Source: Micropterix aruncella
Lineage: Eukaryota > Arthropoda > Insecta > Lepidoptera > Micropterigidae
Direction of reading: 5' to 3'
Assembly: GCA_944548615.1 (NCBI GenBank)
Contig: OX155957.1
Coordinates: forward strand, 22,668,758 to 22,732,757
DNA length: 64,000 nt
In this document: positions 63,290 to 64,000 of the stretch, one piece after another
Numbering within the stretch: the first letter of the stretch is position 1
Layout: every line of letters starts with the position of its first letter
Translations under genes and position numbers: made by a program
The notes under the pieces: model-generated
What the model saw: the letters and a program-made list of their open reading frames with translations, nothing else
Database searches by the model: none
Told to the model about the DNA's origin: nothing

Positions 63290-63800
63290 TCTATGATATT
63301 GAACATTTTCAAAGCCTATTTGATTTTAAAATGTTTTTCAAAGGATTTTATTTTTCTATGGTTTTAAAATATTTCTAAGTATTCTGTATTTTTGAATATT
63401 TTCAAAGACTATTTGATTTTAAAATGATTTTCAAATTATTTTATTTTTCTATGGTTTCAAAATATTTCAAAGTATTGTATAGTTTTGAATATTTTCAAAA
63501 ACTATTAGATTTTAAAATAATTTTCAAAATATTTTAATTTTCTATGGTTTCAAAATATTTCAAAGTATTCTATAGTTTTGAATATTTTCAAAAACTATTA
63601 GATTTTAAAATGATTTTCAATTTTTTTAATTTTCTATGGTTTCAAAATATTTCTAAGTATTCTATAGTTTTGAATATTTTCAAAGACTATTTGATTTTAA
63701 AATGATTTTTAAATTATTTTATTTTTCTATAGTTTCAAAATATTTATAAGTATTCTATAGTTTTGAATATTTTCAAAGACTATTTGATTTTAAAATTCCC
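63290..63800. repeat. 93-bp AT-rich minisatellite, about 5.5 units
   Basis: Same unit as 59680-60090 with starts near 63390, 63483, 63576, 63668 and 63761. One unit more than copy 1. Confidence 0.9.
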
Positions 63801-64000
63801 GTGCTTTTTCTGGTTTAAATGACGTGTCGCAACCTTAAATCAGTGCATATCCTATCAATGCTCTTTGTAAGCTAAATATCTTACAGCCAACCACTTATTT
63901 TCAACTTACGAAAATGTTACATCTGCATGCCGAAATGTCCTTCGTTGCTCACTCCTGATGGCGAAACTGCTTTTCAAAATCAATATTCAAAATCAATATT

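Larger units (their letters stand above)
61269..64000. repeat. Large direct tandem duplication, copy 2 (cut by window end)
   Basis: Aligns to 57591-60291. Lacks about 40 bp present near 58010-58045 and has one extra 93-bp minisatellite unit. Confidence 0.88.

Overview
The window is eukaryotic and most likely insect. It is AT-rich, full of decayed transposons, and carries one host gene that I can support: a Dicer, best matching the Dicer-2 type of the siRNA pathway, on the minus strand. No ORF shows bacterial organisation, and I found no tRNA, rRNA or CRISPR.

Reading the minus strand from right to left I reconstruct 18 consecutive Dicer exons between 50285 and 406. Every junction is GT/AG and every phase is compatible, giving about 3.2 kb of coding sequence (about 1067 residues). 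In order they encode the dimerisation (DUF283) domain, linker, platform, PAZ, connector with a GC-rich low-complexity insert, RNase IIIa and RNase IIIb. Both RNase III domains keep their four acidic catalytic residues. The helicase exons are not seen and should lie right of 64000, across an intron of at least 13.7 kb. The last exon or exons, normally the dsRNA-binding domain, should lie left of position 1. Two exons (46246-46355 and 42061-42184) are too short to show as long ORFs and were found by motif plus phase.

The introns hold nearly everything else. 1-9.4 kb: SINE-like repeat with a nested TTAA element, an inverted-repeat element containing an RNase H fragment, non-LTR tails and a TTAA element. 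9.7-17 kb: second TTAA element, mariner and repeat remnants, a GC-rich LTR-like block. 17-24 kb: TIR elements, GC minisatellite, third TTAA element, mariner. 24.8-31 kb: PIF/Harbinger remnant, a non-LTR element with restriction-like endonuclease (RLE), mariner, two foldbacks. 31-43 kb: TTAA elements and a near full-length RLE retrotransposon. 43-50 kb: nested hAT and many jockey/CR1-type reverse transcriptase fragments. 50-57.5 kb: TTAA elements, one with an RLE copy nested inside. 57.6-64 kb: a segment of about 3.7 kb in direct tandem duplication, each copy with a foldback, an endonuclease-derived ORF and a 93-bp minisatellite.

The most interesting signals are the Dicer gene itself, several long foldback sequences inside its introns (a possible source of Dicer substrates), and a group of TTAA-flanked non-autonomous elements that share paired subterminal motifs across families that otherwise differ.
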